Source of the DNA: Chimonanthus salicifolius | Lineage: Eukaryota > Streptophyta > Magnoliopsida > Laurales > Calycanthaceae | DNA: 64,000 nt | Direction of reading: 5' to 3' | NCBI GenBank assembly: GCA_013350335.1 | Contig: CM023539.1 | Coordinates: 33,280,631-33,344,630 of the forward strand | Part shown: positions 34,155 to 47,538 of the stretch, in pieces | Position numbering within the stretch: the first letter of the stretch is position 1 | How the letters are laid out: each line of letters begins with the position of its first letter | Notes under the pieces: generated by a model | Database searches by the model: none | Told to the model about the DNA's origin: nothing | What the model saw: the letters and a program-made list of their open reading frames with translations, nothing else | Position numbers and translations under genes: made by a program

Positions 34155-34275
34155 TCAATCTCATCAATATAAACACAATGTCCACCCAAGGACACCAATC
34201 TCATCAACGTGGACACAATGTCCACCCAAGAATACCGATCTCATCAACGTGAACACAATGTCCACCCAAGGATAC
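34155..34275. repeat. 40-bp tandem array in the level-2 LTR
   Basis: Three copies of a unit with ATCTCATCAA and CACAATGTCCACCCAAG; ATC-TCATCA starts at 34,158, 34,198 and 34,238. It lies about 0.5 kb from the LTR 3' end. Confidence 0.85.
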
Positions 34276-36614
34276 CTCTATGGAACGGGCTGTCAAACAT
34301 CATGATCCCTTAAAGAACATAGGCCATGACTTACAAGTGAGAGATCTTCATACAACAAAGATAATCTACCTCACCATTCGTCCCTTCACCACTCTGGTGA
34401 TTAAGTCAGCTTTAAGGTGATCAATATACGACTTACCAAGTTAGTATTTCTCAAGTAGGGCTCACAAGTATTTAACCTTGCTCATCTGTACACCAAGTGT
34501 ACAAAATAGTCATGAGAACGACCGACAATGCGAAGCATGATAGGAGCTATACTCCTCAACGACAACCACAAACAATCGTGAGAGAAACCTACACCGCGGA
34601 GCATGATAGACTCCTCCACGACAACCCTACAGGCTGAAGTCCCACATCCGACGCCACCATTCCAATAGGGTTCCTTAAACAAAACCATTATCCTGTTACA
34701 CTAACCTCCTATAGAGAGTGGGGACTCATCATAATGGGGCGTAAACAAGAGAAGGTACATCATCAAGTCCTATAAACTCTTTGGGTTTCATCCCAACACT
34801 AGTAATTCTCAATATCATCATGCCTATGAACAGAATATCACATACTCACGTCCTAGATAACCTCCTAAGCACATATCAGTGGTTAATACAAAAAAGGATT
34901 ATATTCAAGATTACATAGGCAACATATATGTCATAATCACATAATGACCATAGTTTCATAAAGATAGCAGTATAACACATTCCATTACGTTTCATACATT
35001 CAACATAATAATTACATTGGGTTATTTTAGGGACATGGACTACACACCAACCTTGAGATACACACATCAGGTTTATTTACACATATTCTTTGTCCATGCA
35101 ATTTATTCAACCCATCTCATGGTGGTTTAACATCTTAAGTCCAATAACTCCCTTTTTACAACACAAACCCAATTAAATTCATCAATAAATCATCTCAGCC
35201 CTTCATAAGAGGCTCTAAATAATAATCACAAATTTTTTATCATCATAACAAGATAATAGCTGTTGAGCATTGAAATATTATATTTTTACCCCTAATTATT
35301 GGGTCAGTTATCCTCAATTTTGTATATAATGATGTATTTAATATAGTTTGTCAGTTTTGTAGTAAAAAATGGAAAGTTCAGGAAAATCAAGTTAAAACAA
35401 CAGAAGATTGCAAGTTTAGAGCTTTAAAAAGAAGACCTAGAATTATTATAATTATTGTATGTCACTTTCTAGGATTTTCATGTAAATTAATTAATCTAAA
35501 TCCAGTTATGAGAGTCTATGATTAATTAATAATTTTTAGATTTAAAGTTGCTGAATAATTATTTAATTCTAGAGGTTAAAAGTTGCATTCCAGGTGCCCA
35601 AGCCTGAATTTCAAGTCATTGGGCCAAGACTCAGTTCAAATGGGCCAAGTTGTGCTCCACAGAGCTTCAATGGGCCAAGCCGCATGCAAGCCGTTGCACA
35701 TTTCACAATCTAGGCCAGGCCAGTGTGCAAGCTCAGTCCAACTAAGACCCAAGCTCTCAAATCCAATTTAAATAGGCCTGAGTTGAGGTCTAGATCTAAA
35801 TCCAAAGCCCAAGTCCAATGAACTCCAAGGTCATGTTTCAATTTACCTAAGTCCAACCCAACTACCTATGTCCAAAACCCATAACCCAGCTTCACATCCA
35901 CACCATCCAATTTCCATTTTAGATCTTAAACCTTCTGTAATGACCCAACCCAATTTTTAGGAGTTTTAGGGTCTGGGTAGCGGTGGGGTGAGTGTGGGCC
36001 CCGTGGTGGGTCCTAGTTTGCCCGATTTTGAGTACGGAGACTTAAAGGGCGCTTTAGTAATTTTGAATGATTGAACATTTTGTCATACTAAAAGTTTGAA
36101 AATCACACGTTTTCCCCCGACGTTTGCCATTTGATTTCTTCGGGTTTTTTTTTTTAATATTTTGGAAATTAGATATTTTTATTTTATATAAAAAAAAATC
36201 CAAAACATCCCTAAACCCTAACCCTTTATACCCCCCCCCCCCCCCCTTCCCTTCTTTAGCACAGCACTCTAACATGCAACTACAGTGTTGCCACTGCTTC
36301 TCTCTCTCTCTCTATCTCTCTCCCATCCCTCCTCTCCTTCCCCTCCCTCAAGCCGCCGCCGTCTCCTTCATCTCTCTCCCTCTCGATTCTCTCTTTCCCC
36401 TCTCAATCCCTCTCCTCTTCTCTCTTTTCTCTCTCGATTTTTCTTCTCCCTCGTCTGGATCTGCTACCGACCTCCCTCACCTCCTCATCCGGCGTTGGTT
36501 CGAGCTTCTCCGGCCCCAGACGAGTTAGATCTCTTCCCTCCTCGGCCGAAACCAGGTATTTTTCCCTCTTTCCTCTCCGATTCATCTTCTTTCTTCCCCG
36601 ATTCTCTTTCTTCT

Positions 36615-39600
36615 TGTAATAGCCCGGAATTTTTAAATCAATATAAATGTGGATATTATTTATTTTAATGATGGAAATTGGAAAAATTGATGGAATAGAT
36701 GGTAAATGGATCAAAGTTTGGACAAAGGCCCAAGTATGGCCTAATGGACCATGGATTGGATTTAATTTATCTTAATGGTCAATGATGGTCAAATTGGGCC
36801 CAATGCCCATTTAGGACCAAATGGGTCAAGATAGTTAAGCCCTAAGGTAAATGGATAGGAGGGAATTTAATTGGGCCATGGGCCCAATGGTGATCCAATA
36901 AGAGAAATGGATTGATTTGGAAATTAAAACATCTAAGTTAATATTAATTGGACCTAAGTGACATGGCCGAATGGGGCCACCTCCACCTCACTTGGTGAGG
37001 TGGCGTGTGGACCCAGAGATTTGTGGAGCCGGCCACCATGGTTGAATTGGTCAACCATGGGTGTATGTATGAAGGCAATTTAAACAAGTGGGATTAAGTT
37101 CAAGTGGGAATTAATTAACTTAACCTAATAATCCAACTAATTAGTTAATTAAACTAAGCTAAAATGGTGGTCAAAGGGGTCAAAAGGTGGGAGACCAAGC
37201 CACCTTATCTCTAACACCATGAAACATGTTGGACTTGAGTGGTGGTTATCCCAACCACCACCATAAAGCAAGATAAAAATCTTATATGGGTTGGTGGGAG
37301 GAGTTAATGATAAAGTATATTTTAAGCAACCAAAAGAAGTTGTCTTCATCTCATTCTCTCCACTTCACTCTCATTTCATTCTCTTTCTCTCTTGCTCTCC
37401 CACACCACCGTCCCTCATCTCTAAGGAAAAAGAAGAAGAAATACTTGGAAGAAGAAGAGAAGAAAAGAGAGGAAAAATGTGTAAGCAAAGGCCCACCACT
37501 CCAAGATCAAAGGTTGGGATCTTATTTCTCACCATCTCCTCCTCTTCCTCTCTCAAGCAAACCCTACCTTAGCCGACCCCAAGCTTGGAGGTTCCACCAT
37601 TGATCAAGCATTTTGGCCGACCAAAGATCAAGAGGAAGGAGAAAGGAGGCCAAGGAGTCCGACGGGAGCGAAGAAAGTCGGAGGAGACGACGGATTGTAA
37701 GTATTTTCTAAAACAAGAGGTTTGGATTTTTCTTAGGGTTTAAAAGGCTATGAAATCCATTTCTTGGATTTAGAGGTGGCCAAATCATGGCCTTGGATCT
37801 CAAATCTATCAAATGGAAGGATGAAAATGGACAAAACCCTAATGGAGAAAAATTAGGGTTAAGGAAAATAAATAAAAGGATTAAGGATGATATGTAATTA
37901 AATAATTAAGCATGGAAGTGTGGGTTTTGAATGAATTGATGGACCATAGGGTTCGGCCATGTAGTATGGCCGAACCCCATGGTAAATGGTTGAGGATTTT
38001 AATTAGGGTTTTAAGGTTTAAAGCCATGGAGAATGATTATGATTTTTAGGGTTGTAAATGATTAAATGTTGGAAAATTTAAAGGGGTTTAAATGAGGAAA
38101 AATCATGGAGTGTGTGAATGATTTTGTGGCCTCAAGAGGCATAGGAAAATGGTAGATCATGAACCATGTGTTCGGCCATGGTGTATGGCCGAACCCTATG
38201 GTGATCAAATGGTGGATTTAATGGTTATGTATTATGGAAAAATAAATGGGGAATGTTGGTGATGTTGATGGACCAATGTGAACTTAATGTTGATAGTTGG
38301 GATGGAAATGTCATTAAGGAATGATGAATCAAATGTATGGTTTAGGTTCTCTCAATGGAAGGACTTATGATGGATCTAATATGTAACCAAAGACCAAGGA
38401 AAATGGGGATTTGGTTAAGAAGGGGTTGATTTTTAATAAACCCAATGGTAGATCATTTTGGCCTAAGACTAATGTGTAGGTATATGTTTAAATGAATGGA
38501 CTTTAGGTTAAATTAAATGGCTGATGTAAGTGGTCTTGTGATATGGGTGATGGGTCAATTATGGACCCAAGAATGTGGCTAAGAATGATGATTTAATTGT
38601 AAGTCATTTTTATGGGCTAAGGAAGGATGTATGTATGTGATTAATTAATGGGGATTAGATTAATTAAATGGCTAATTTTAATGGTCATGTGACATGGTTC
38701 AATGGGTCATTAATGGACGTAAGTTAGGGATCCAAGTTTATGACCAATTATGAACTTAGTTAGGCAAGGGTGAATGAGTGATTAACCATGGAGAAGGGGG
38801 TAGTGGCAAAACCGTAATTAATGGCCAAGTTCAAGAACTCCATGGGAGAGGACCATGGATTTAGGGGCACTAAGTAATAAGTTTATGTATGGTTAAATAA
38901 AGCCTAGGAGGCTGAGTTTTAGACTCATGTAATTAAAATATGTAATGGATTAAATGGGACCCACAAAACCTAAATAGTGACCGATTTTTCATATGGACTT
39001 GAAAATGATTAATGGGCTTAGAAATAGTTAAAATATGGACTGATTATGTGTATGTAATAAGGTATTGGATATCGCGAGTGGTACGTGTGTCGGTAGCCGG
39101 ATTATCGGACGAAAACGAAAAAGGATGCGAGTCGGTATTCGGTAGGATTCCTACCTTTTGTAAGTCGTGGATTGTGTGATGGTTTCTTTGATTTATTTTG
39201 GGAATTTTATGGTTTATTATATGATGAATTTTAAGATCATGGTTTATTTATCTTATATGGCATAATGCAAGATTATGAATTATATGCCAAGTTATGAATT
39301 CTATATTATGACTATGGATTATACATATTACATCGTATAATGCATTACATCTCATGCATGGCATGGGCGGGAAAATAAAGGAACCGGAGTCCATGCTCCG
39401 TCGGGGCGACCGAGAACAGGCAAGGGGATAGCCTAATAGGCTATAACCGGAATCCATGCTCCGTCGGGGCGACCGAGAACAGGCATGGGGATAACCTAAT
39501 AGGCTATAACCGGAGTCCATGCTCCGTCGGGGCGACCGAGAACAGGCATGGGGACACCTTGACGAAGCCTTGCCATCAAGGGGGATATTTTATGATTGGA

Positions 39601-40315
39601 TATATCTTGACGAGGTTTTTCCGTCAAGGGGGATATGACATCATGATGGTGGGGATGATGGGTGGGATTTCATAACACAGGCACCCATGGCATGGCATTC
39701 ACTTTATAGTTTCATTATATGATTGTCTACCAGTTTTCACGATATTATTATCTGTATGCTTGTTTTCACTAATCCATGTGCTAGCCCTACTCGGAGTCCT
39801 ACTGGGCGCGTGATCTCACACCCTACTTCTACCCTAGCTGATGACGCAGGAAATGCCGGGGCAGAAGGACGAGACCGGAGCCAAGCTTAGGAGCTTGGGG
39901 AGGCGGACTATTTACTTTATTTAAGTTTATTTTAGGAAATGTATTTGAGTAGCCTAGCTTGTTGGAAATGTATTATTTTAGACTTATTGCTATGTTTTGG
40001 ATTTTATTGTGGACATATGATGTTATGGCATTTTAGTAATTAAATGATGAAATTTTCCCTGCTATCTAGAAAAAAATTGGTAAGATAGTATCTATTATCA
40101 TTCCGCATTTAATGTATTTTTCCTCGAGCTTACTTCTACGGGTGAACCATTCTCCGTGGACTCCGTTCCACGAACCCGTAGGGTTGGCCAGTTAAGGGCC
40201 GGGCTTTAAAAGCTCAGACTTAACTCGCGTCTTGACCTCCGCGCCCTTTGTCACTTCTTAATTGGAAAAAAAAAAATTAGACTCTGATTTTCCGTGAAAA
40301 GGGGCGGGCGTTACA
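36615..40315 (+). mobile_element. Solo LTR, Tekay-like, nest level 5 (innermost)
   Basis: Starts TGTAATAGCCCGGAATTTT and ends AAAGGGGCGGGCGTTACA with a perfect duplication CTTCT (36,610-36,614 and 40,316-40,320). It is 3,701 bp and has no coding region. Its start resembles the minus-strand start of the complete Tekay element's LTR (TGTAACACCCCGAATTTTC), and its end matches that LTR's end (CCGCCCTTTT...AAAATCAGAGT in reverse). It is therefore a solo LTR of that family or a close one. As the innermost insert it is the youngest of the nest. Confidence 0.85.
39380..39560. repeat. 63-bp tandem array in the level-5 LTR
   Basis: Three copies with AACCGGAGTCCATGCTCCGT starting at 39,382, 39,445 and 39,508. 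Two CTTGACGAGG/CTTGACGAAG units follow near 39,556-39,612. Confidence 0.9.
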
Positions 40316-41574
40316 CTTCTTCCCCTCTTTTCCCTCTTCTTTCCCCTTCCCCTTCGGCTGAGTCACTCAGAGCCGCGAGTTGACTCAGCCGGGTCTCGAT
40401 TTTGGACCCCGGTAACCCTGCCGAGCTCGCCATATTTGGCCCTGTTCACCAGATCCGGCCCACCTCGCCAGATCTGGCCCTGTTCGCCAGATCCGGCCCA
40501 GCTCGTTAGATCTGGCCCAACCCCCCAGATTCGGCCCAGTTTATCGGATTCAGACCAACCCTTGGCCCGGCCCAGTCAGGTCCGATTCGGACTCGACCCG
40601 TTCTCGGGCCCATTTGCGTTCCAAGCCTAGTTTGACCCGTTTCTTACTCTCCTATTCTTGTTTCAGCAGATTGAGCCTCTTCAACCCCCGGACTCATTTG
40701 CTCGCATTGGATTTCAAGTACACACAAGTGAGGAACCTCATCATCGCTTTTACCATGCATCTATGCATCTTACTCCTCTATCAAATGTGCAGGTACGAAA
40801 TGTGGTGAATGGGGGTCCTCGGTATTATGAGCCACTCGGCAAGGGAACTATTGATACCATTATGTGGCTGGCCCCCATCCGGGTATATTTGTATCCGATG
40901 CCCGCAGAGGCATATAAAAGTTGATTATCTGATGTCACGATTGATTGGTTGTGTGGTGACATGATTAGGGTTTATTTTTATTGATAATATGTTAAGATGC
41001 CAACATGCGAACATATGATATGTGGTGATATATGCCAGGTTATGGTGTGATATGTCGTGCTGATAATATGCTATATGATTATGTGATAGTTAGTTTAAAC
41101 TGCTAGACATTATAACATGTTTGGATGTTAACATGCTAGCCGTGATAAATAGTGATGTATACACCTGATTGTCATGTGATGAACTATGTTAATAGTATGT
41201 GTAGGCATAGAGGTAATTGTTATGTGAGATGCTGGTGAGGCATGGGTATTAGGCCACATCAGGATCTAGAGACTCCCACTAGTTTGTCTGGTAGTTAGGA
41301 TGGGGATGTTATGTGGGACCGCACTCCTTTGTGGTTGGAAGTGGGTAGTTGTACCCTCTTGTATGGATCAAATGGTTAGTCCGTCTTATAGTTCTCAGAC
41401 ACACCTATGAGAGAGGTGTAATCTGATTTAGAGAACAATGTACATGGGAGTCCCAGATAAGGACTAATTGGAAGGTAGTTATGTTAGCCCTAGAGAGAGA
41501 CCATCGGGTTGAATGTTGGTTCACTCAAGGTAGTCTTGGAAGCCCCTACAGTCATAGTACCCGAGTACGGGGTG

Positions 41575-42030
41575 GCGGAGGCATCCCCGGATGACTGAGT
41601 AGGCTGAGGAGGTGCTCGCCCGCTCGTTGGTCGAGGGATAATGCGGTGAGGGACAGCTCCTGCGGGTATGGTTTTTGATTCCCAGGATGACCGAGTAGGC
41701 TGAGGAGGTGCTCGCCCGTTCATTGGTCGAGGGACGATACGGTGAGGGACAGCTCCCATGGGTATGGTTTGTGATTCCCCGTATGACCGAGTAGGCTGAG
41801 GAGGTGCTCGCCCGCTCATTGGTCGAGGGATGATACGGTGAGGGACAGTTCCCGCGGGTATGATTTGTGATTCCTTGGATGACCGAGTAGGCTGAGGAGG
41901 TGCTCGCTGCTCATCGGTCGAGGGACGATGCGGTGAGGGACAGCTCCTGCTGGTATGGTTTGTGATTCCCTGGATGACCGAGTAGGCTGAGGATGTACTC
42001 GCCGCTTATTGGTCGAGGGATGAGGTGATG
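41575..42030. repeat. 96-bp tandem array in the level-4 LTR
   Basis: Five copies with GACCGAGTAGGCTGAGGAGG starting near 41,591, 41,688, 41,784, 41,880 and 41,975. Its unit is the reverse complement relative of the 88-bp unit at 11,247-11,820 (CCTCCTCAGCCTACTCGGT), which confirms the sister relation of the two LTRs. Confidence 0.9.
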
Positions 42031-42205
42031 AGATATTCCAGGGTAAGACACCTGTAGGGTGGGGTCAGCCTGCGATGTGACGTGATGAGATATTCCAGGC
42101 TAGGATACCTGTAGGGTGGGAACAGTCTGCGATGTGATTTGATGAGATATTCCAGGTTAGGACACCTGTAGGGTGGGGATAGCTTGCGATGTGATGTGAT
42201 AGTGT
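42025..42205. repeat. 57-bp tandem array in the level-4 LTR
   Basis: Three copies with GATGAGATATTCCAGG at 42,028, 42,084 and 42,141 and CACCTGTAGGGTGGG in each. It is absent from the sister LTR at 10,662. Confidence 0.85.
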
Positions 42206-45200
42206 GTTTACCCGTAGTTATGACTTTGGGGTTCATTGTTGAGACTGTGTTGTGGGTGTTGACTCACCAGGAATTTATGGGTGCTTAACGAGTGAGTTCG
42301 GCCGGCTCACTTGATAGAAGACCTATAGAATTCTGTGAGGAGTGGATACGCCAGCCGTGTGGAGACCAACAGATGGGGTCCAAGTTTATAGGTTTGACTA
42401 TCGAGACTCTGGTGCTTGGCTGAGGAGACCACGGATGAGTCTGGTTGGCAGTCAGTTGAGGACTGGTGAGGTGGTTACTCCCGTGTGGTAGTCGATTTGG
42501 GACTCTAGTGAGTCCGACTCTTGGGTTGGTCGTGGTATGTGTAAGGGTTGTCATGAGAGAGTCATAGGTCTGGTCGAGGAGTATGAATCCTGACCTGGTT
42601 GGAGATCATTCTGTATACCCGAGGGTGGGTGGACCGCAGCGGATGGGCACATGTGGGAGTTGCCATAGAGTTGTATTGAGTTGGTTAGTGGATGTACTAG
42701 AGGCCCGATAGATGTGGGCCCGTTTCTTAGGAGTAGGGCACCCGCTTGCATAGTCATGCATGCAGACATCATAGACATTAATGTGTTCATATGATCATAT
42801 ACAGTGTATGCTTGGTGACATATGATGTGTGTGTTACCCTCACTAGGCATGTAGAGCTCACCCCTTGCCTCACAGGTACTTCATAGAGGAAGGGTCGGCG
42901 GGATCCTCAATCGGACATTGGGCGTAGAGTTGTAGCTTTGTACTTGTCATGGTTTCATTTTGTATCTAAGGATCTGTTAATGTATTTGAGATATGTGTAC
43001 ATTTCATTAAGTTTGGCGAATGTAATAATGGAATGATGTAATTGTTTCCAATTATGATTAATACTTCATTGGTACTATCGGTTATTGATTTAAGTGGGTT
43101 ACGGGAGCAGTACTTCCCTTTATTTTGAAAAAAAAGAAATATATATATACCCCTGAATTAGTAACGGATCGATTTTAGAACTTTGTATCAGTTGGACGTA
43201 CTCATAGCGGGACGGGTCGTTACACCTTCCATCTGACATAACCAATTAGGACAAACCTTAGATCCATCATAAAATCTAACCCATCCATTCATCTATCATT
43301 AGATATAGGTCATCCATCATCATCATGATCATCTTAACCTTAGATTAGTGTTCATCCATGCATCACCTATTAATCCTTGCATTCATTTCATTCATTGATC
43401 ATCTTAGTCATTAGATATTAGGTCATCTAATCTCATTCACTCATTCATCTCTTAGAAACCCTAGAGCCTCCACATGTATTCATCACATGAACTCATTACC
43501 TTAGATTTAGGGCATGCATTTCATCATCCATTAAGATCCACCTGTGCATCTAAACCCTCCATCAATCATCTACCCATTCCTATAATTATTTTACCCAAAA
43601 TACCTTAGAGCCATTAGATCAAAACTCATTTAATCTAAGCTCTCCATTCATAAACCCTAAGCAATGAATAATTTGTAGTTCAATCTAGCCTCCATGCGCA
43701 TTTTACACATCATCATCCCATGATTTTTGCAACCTAACATCTCTCCATGTACTTAGACTAAAAATCATCTGGATGCACTCCTAGGATCTTAATACACCTC
43801 ATCCCAATCACGACATCACACACAATTTTCTCAATCCCAATCCAATCCATTCGAATTTCACACCTAGTCAACCCTTCATTTCATCTTCTTATCATCCACC
43901 CATTCATTCGTCTCATCTCTTAATCTCATCCATTCATTCATTCATCATCTCATTGTACACACTCTAAAACTACATAGCAAATTCACATTTCACAGTGCCA
44001 ATCCAAAACCTATTTTCTCTCCTAATATCCTATCTTCTCTCCACCTTGACTTAGCCACCAAGGAAAGCCACACCAAATTTGTGTGACTCTCCTTGTGCAA
44101 CCCTAAAATCCAAGCTTCAATCCCCATCATCCATTCCCATTTAGATCCAATCCAGTCCTTTGATTTCCCACCTTAAACCTTGATTTAATCCAAGCCATCC
44201 ATCTCTTTTCAAAACCTATAACTACCCCATTACCCCAAGGGTAAAATTCGAATATGACTTGGAATTCAAGAGGACTAAAGGCTAGAGAAAAGACTAGAAG
44301 ATAGAGCACTACACAATTTCCAAGTGAGCAATTAATTTTTCCATTTCAATTTTATTGCTTTTATGTAATTTCTTCCAAAGCCTTGTACTTTAATTCTTCC
44401 ATTTAATAAAGTGAAGCATTCATTTAGAACCGTGGAACATCCAATTTCTAAAATACTTTTATGATTATTTTATTTTTAATTTCAAGAACACAACTTTAAT
44501 TTATTTGATTGAGCATGAGGTATGCAATAGTTAGGATCTTAATTGAAAACTTTGAATCATGATTACTAAGGTTTTGATTAATTAAATAAAAAAATTGTGA
44601 ATCTTGTTTTATTAATAAATATGAATTGTATTTTAGATCTTTATGTGAATTTCAGATCTAAGCATTTACTTTGTCTACATATCTTGGGTGATGAACGGTC
44701 TATTGCAAACAACCAACCTTTACGTTACTGCACATTAATTTCATGCAATTTAATTATCTGCCTTTTAATTATGTTAAATCTCATGTTTGTTGTGTAATAT
44801 TTGTTTTAAACTAATCTTTTAATTCTTTAATTCATGATTCATTCTTTAATTTTTTAATTTCTCTTTAATCACTCTCTCTAAAAAATCCATTCAATTAAAG
44901 TTAGGAAGATGTGTAAATAATTTTTTAACTTGAAATCTTAATCATTATTAAGGTTAAAATTTAATTCACCATATAAGAATAAGAAATCACACATTTTGTT
45001 TGCTGATTTTCCAAGTTAGATACATGACTCATATAATGATTCAATTTCTTAAAAACAATTCTATTTTAAAGGACATAAATTTAAATTCATATACTTTGAG
45101 ATTTTCCAATGGGTTTGACCTCGCTCTCACAATACTATACTATGAATGGTTCGTGCACTTGCGAGATTTACAAATTTAAAACATCAACAATAGACTTGCT

Positions 45201-46947
45201 ACAAATCACATAATAGGGAATTAATAATATCTCATGCATAGCATAAGGCACACCCATCATATTTATCATGCATTAATACATCAATAACACAGTACATTCC
45301 CTATATCAATGAAATAACATAGATACATTCATACAATACGTGTAGTAATCCTCACCTCCAAATTACGATGTCTCGGGTTGATCTTCGAGTCGTACCTCAA
45401 CAAATACAGGGTTCAAAGGCTCTAATCAATAAAAAAGAACATAATAAATCCCTATTAGTTGATCGATTAGGCCAAAACAAAGTTTATAAGCAAAATCCCC
45501 AAATTTATACCCAAGATTTACCCCTAATATGGTTTAATCCCTTCAATCTAAGGGAAATCCCCAAATCTCCTCCCATGAATCATCTCCAAAAATAGCATAT
45601 ACCTTTTTTTCCTAATTTATTTCCCTTCCCAAGGGTTCAAAACTCAATTTGAATTCAGATTTACACCCAAACAAGGTTCCATATCAAAATTCCCAATTAC
45701 TTCCATGGATTCCTCTCCAAATAAAGCCTAAAAGCCATTACATACTCCATTCTGAACAGATTCCATTAAGATCTCATCAAATGAAAAAAAAAAAAAAAAA
45801 GAGGAAAGAGAAGGATCATAAATCTTACCTTTGGAGGAGAAGGAACCGTACAAATGGGCGTTCCAAGCGTAAGAAATCCGAATCCAAAGCCTTTAATGGG
45901 TGGAAATCAATAGAGGGAAGGTAAATGAAGCAAGGGTATGTTGTTAGAGAAGAAGGATTAGCTGTTTGGAAGCGGAAGGAGGTGAAAAAATACTAATTTT
46001 GTCCAAACACGGACTTATGTACGGACTTAATATTTTAATAATATGTTTTTTTTGGGTTGGGCCATTACAGCGATAGCCTTAGGCCCCAAATTAAAAAGGT
46101 CCACATTTCTCTTAACTCAAAACCACTATAAAGATGGAAAGGAGGACGAAGAAGAAGAGAAGAGAGAGATGAAAATGGGAAGAAAAGAGAGGGAGAGATG
46201 AGGGTTTGGAGGGGTGTTGGGAGAGAAATCTAGTTTTGGATTCCATGAGAGGCAGAAAGGAAGAAGAGAGAAAGAGATGAGGAAAGAGGGATTAGGGTTA
46301 GGAGAGGGCTTCCCTCATTTCTGAACAAAAATGGGATTTGAGTGAGCGGGGTGTGGGTCCCATGGGCCTTCCACGAATTTTGGATTTTGAGCTGCATTTC
46401 TTTTTCAAAACTCACTTAAAATGGCTCTAAAAATAGGGATTTTAAGGTGCAAACTTCACTTTTGATTTATTTAATTTAAATAAAAACCAAGGAGAAAAAA
46501 TGGATTAAGTTAAGAAAATTTGGGGATTTTAAATTGGGTTTTCAGACTACCTCTTTTGAAAACTCTAAAAATTTCATTAAATTATTTAACAAAACCTTGG
46601 TCTAAAAATAAGATTTTTGTCAAAAATAAAAACTCGAAGTAAAAATATTATTTTCAAAATCAAGAAATCCCGAGAAAAAATATAAAACAAAACATTTTGT
46701 GATATTTCTACATTTTTCATGTGTATCTAATTGAGGAGCATATGTGTGCATACTTTGGGGGATCTAATAGTGCAAATTCTAAGTTTTTGTGTGATTTCTC
46801 AAACATTTATCTTAGTAAATAACCATCTGAAGGCCTACAAATCTCCCTAAAATCTCGAAATATTAGATCAAGACATTACATTAAATGCCAAGAAGGCTTC
46901 ATTTAGATTTTTTGCCTTAGGCCTCAACTTGTGCCGAGACGGCCCTG

Positions 46948-47205
46948 ACAATACCATGTGTCCTTTTCAATACACGTTGCTGCTAGTGAAGGCATCTCTC
47001 TACGTTGCTCCAGCGAATGAGTTGTCCCAACTTAGGAAGTCCACAATGCATGCAATACCGTGTGTAGTTTCCACACACGCCAATAGATACCATGTTGATT
47101 TCTCTCATTCCTTTTTAATCTTGATATACTCCACCATCCAGACTATCCCTAATTTATATAGAAAGAATCAAGTTGAAATGAGCCATATCCCCAGCAATCT
47201 CCACC
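46948..47205 (+). repeat. Dispersed repeat flanking the first hAT-like element
   Basis: Aligns with 59,850-60,130: CCTTTTCAATACAC, TTGCTGCTAG.GAAGGCAT, AGTTGTCCCAACTTAGGAAG and ATTTCTCTCATTCCTTTT. Its left part continues on the far side of the hAT-like element at 33,575-33,644 (CATGCTGCC..AGG, AAGCGGCAACCTTGACAATAC). The copy near 59,850 lacks the hAT insertion. Confidence 0.8.
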
Positions 47206-47538
47206 TTGGCAAAAATTCCACCAACCCCCAAGACTACTGGGGACCATGATGCTGCAGACCCATGTCGCACTGATTCTGAGTTCAGAGTCGAAGAGTTCAG
47301 AGCTCTGACTTGATAGCCAACTTAATGACTCAGGCTCCATAGAACCTAACAATCTCCACCTTGGAGACTGACCAAGCGACTCCTCTTTAACATATTTGTA
47401 GCTGCATATCTCTGTGAAGGATGAACATCCCATGCCCTAGGATGCTCCACCAATTATAAGTGAGAAAGAATGATTAGCCCTTGCCAAAAGAACTCTACCT
47501 CAAACATGACCGATGAGATCCATCATGTTGTAACTTAC
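47206..47538. other. Copia-type LTR-boundary debris, no gene
   Basis: AACAATCTCCACCTTGG at about 47,348-47,365 and AGCAATCTCCACCTTGGC near 47,194-47,211 are reverse complements of the GGTGGAGATTGTT junction between polypurine tract and LTR in many plant copia elements. They suggest minus-strand remnants. Nothing coding was found. Confidence 0.4.

Larger units (their letters stand above)
35936..43224 (+). mobile_element. Solo LTR, Tekay-like, nest level 4
   Basis: Starts TGTAATGACCCAACCC and ends GACGGGTCGTTACA with a perfect duplication CCTTC (35,931-35,935 and 43,225-43,229). Without the nested LTR it measures about 3.58 kb. It is the sister, in the opposite orientation, of the solo LTR at 10,662-13,666. 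A pyrimidine-rich leader (36,290-36,600), a C16 run at 36,231-36,246 and two tandem arrays lie inside. ORFs in it are by-products of these simple repeats. Confidence 0.85.
35261..45189 (+). mobile_element. Solo LTR, Athila type, nest level 3
   Basis: Starts TGTTGAGCATTG and ends AAAACATCAACA, flanked by ATAGC (35,256-35,260) and ATAGA (45,190-45,194). The end segment TTTGACCTCGCTCTCAC...GTGCACTTGCGAGATTTAC (45,115-45,170) is the reverse complement of the start of the minus-strand Athila-type LTRs at 14,027 and 25,487. Its first part lies at 35,261-35,935, its second at 43,225-45,189; about 2.6 kb in total. No coding sequence. Confidence 0.75.
33680..46069 (-). mobile_element. Solo LTR, Tekay-like, nest level 2
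   Basis: Begins TGTCACGCCCTGACCC and ends GGGTTGGGCCATTACA, with a perfect duplication GCGAT (33,675-33,679 and 46,070-46,074). Subtracting the nested Athila-type LTR leaves about 2.46 kb without coding sequence. Orientation is inferred as minus from the place of its 40-bp tandem array and from similarity of its left end to the 54,695 LTR end. Confidence 0.75.
33645..46947. mobile_element. hAT-like non-autonomous element with a four-deep nest inside
   Basis: Termini CAGGCCCAGCTC and CGAGACGGCCCTG are flanked by a perfect 8-bp duplication ACAATACC (33,637-33,644 and 46,948-46,955), as hAT transposases make. Without the nested LTRs only about 0.9 kb remains (33,645-33,679 and 46,070-46,947). 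The subterminal TTAGGCAAGTTAGGCGAT-AGCCTTAGGCCCC text resembles the other two copies at 47,547 and 58,750. No transposase is present, so it was mobilised in trans. An empty copy of the target site exists near 59,850. Confidence 0.75.

Noticed and set aside
36210..36232. CTAAACCCTAACCCT, telomere-like
   Set aside because: Only two imperfect units; the same place in the sister LTR (13,365-13,378) has the reverse complement, so it is LTR sequence.
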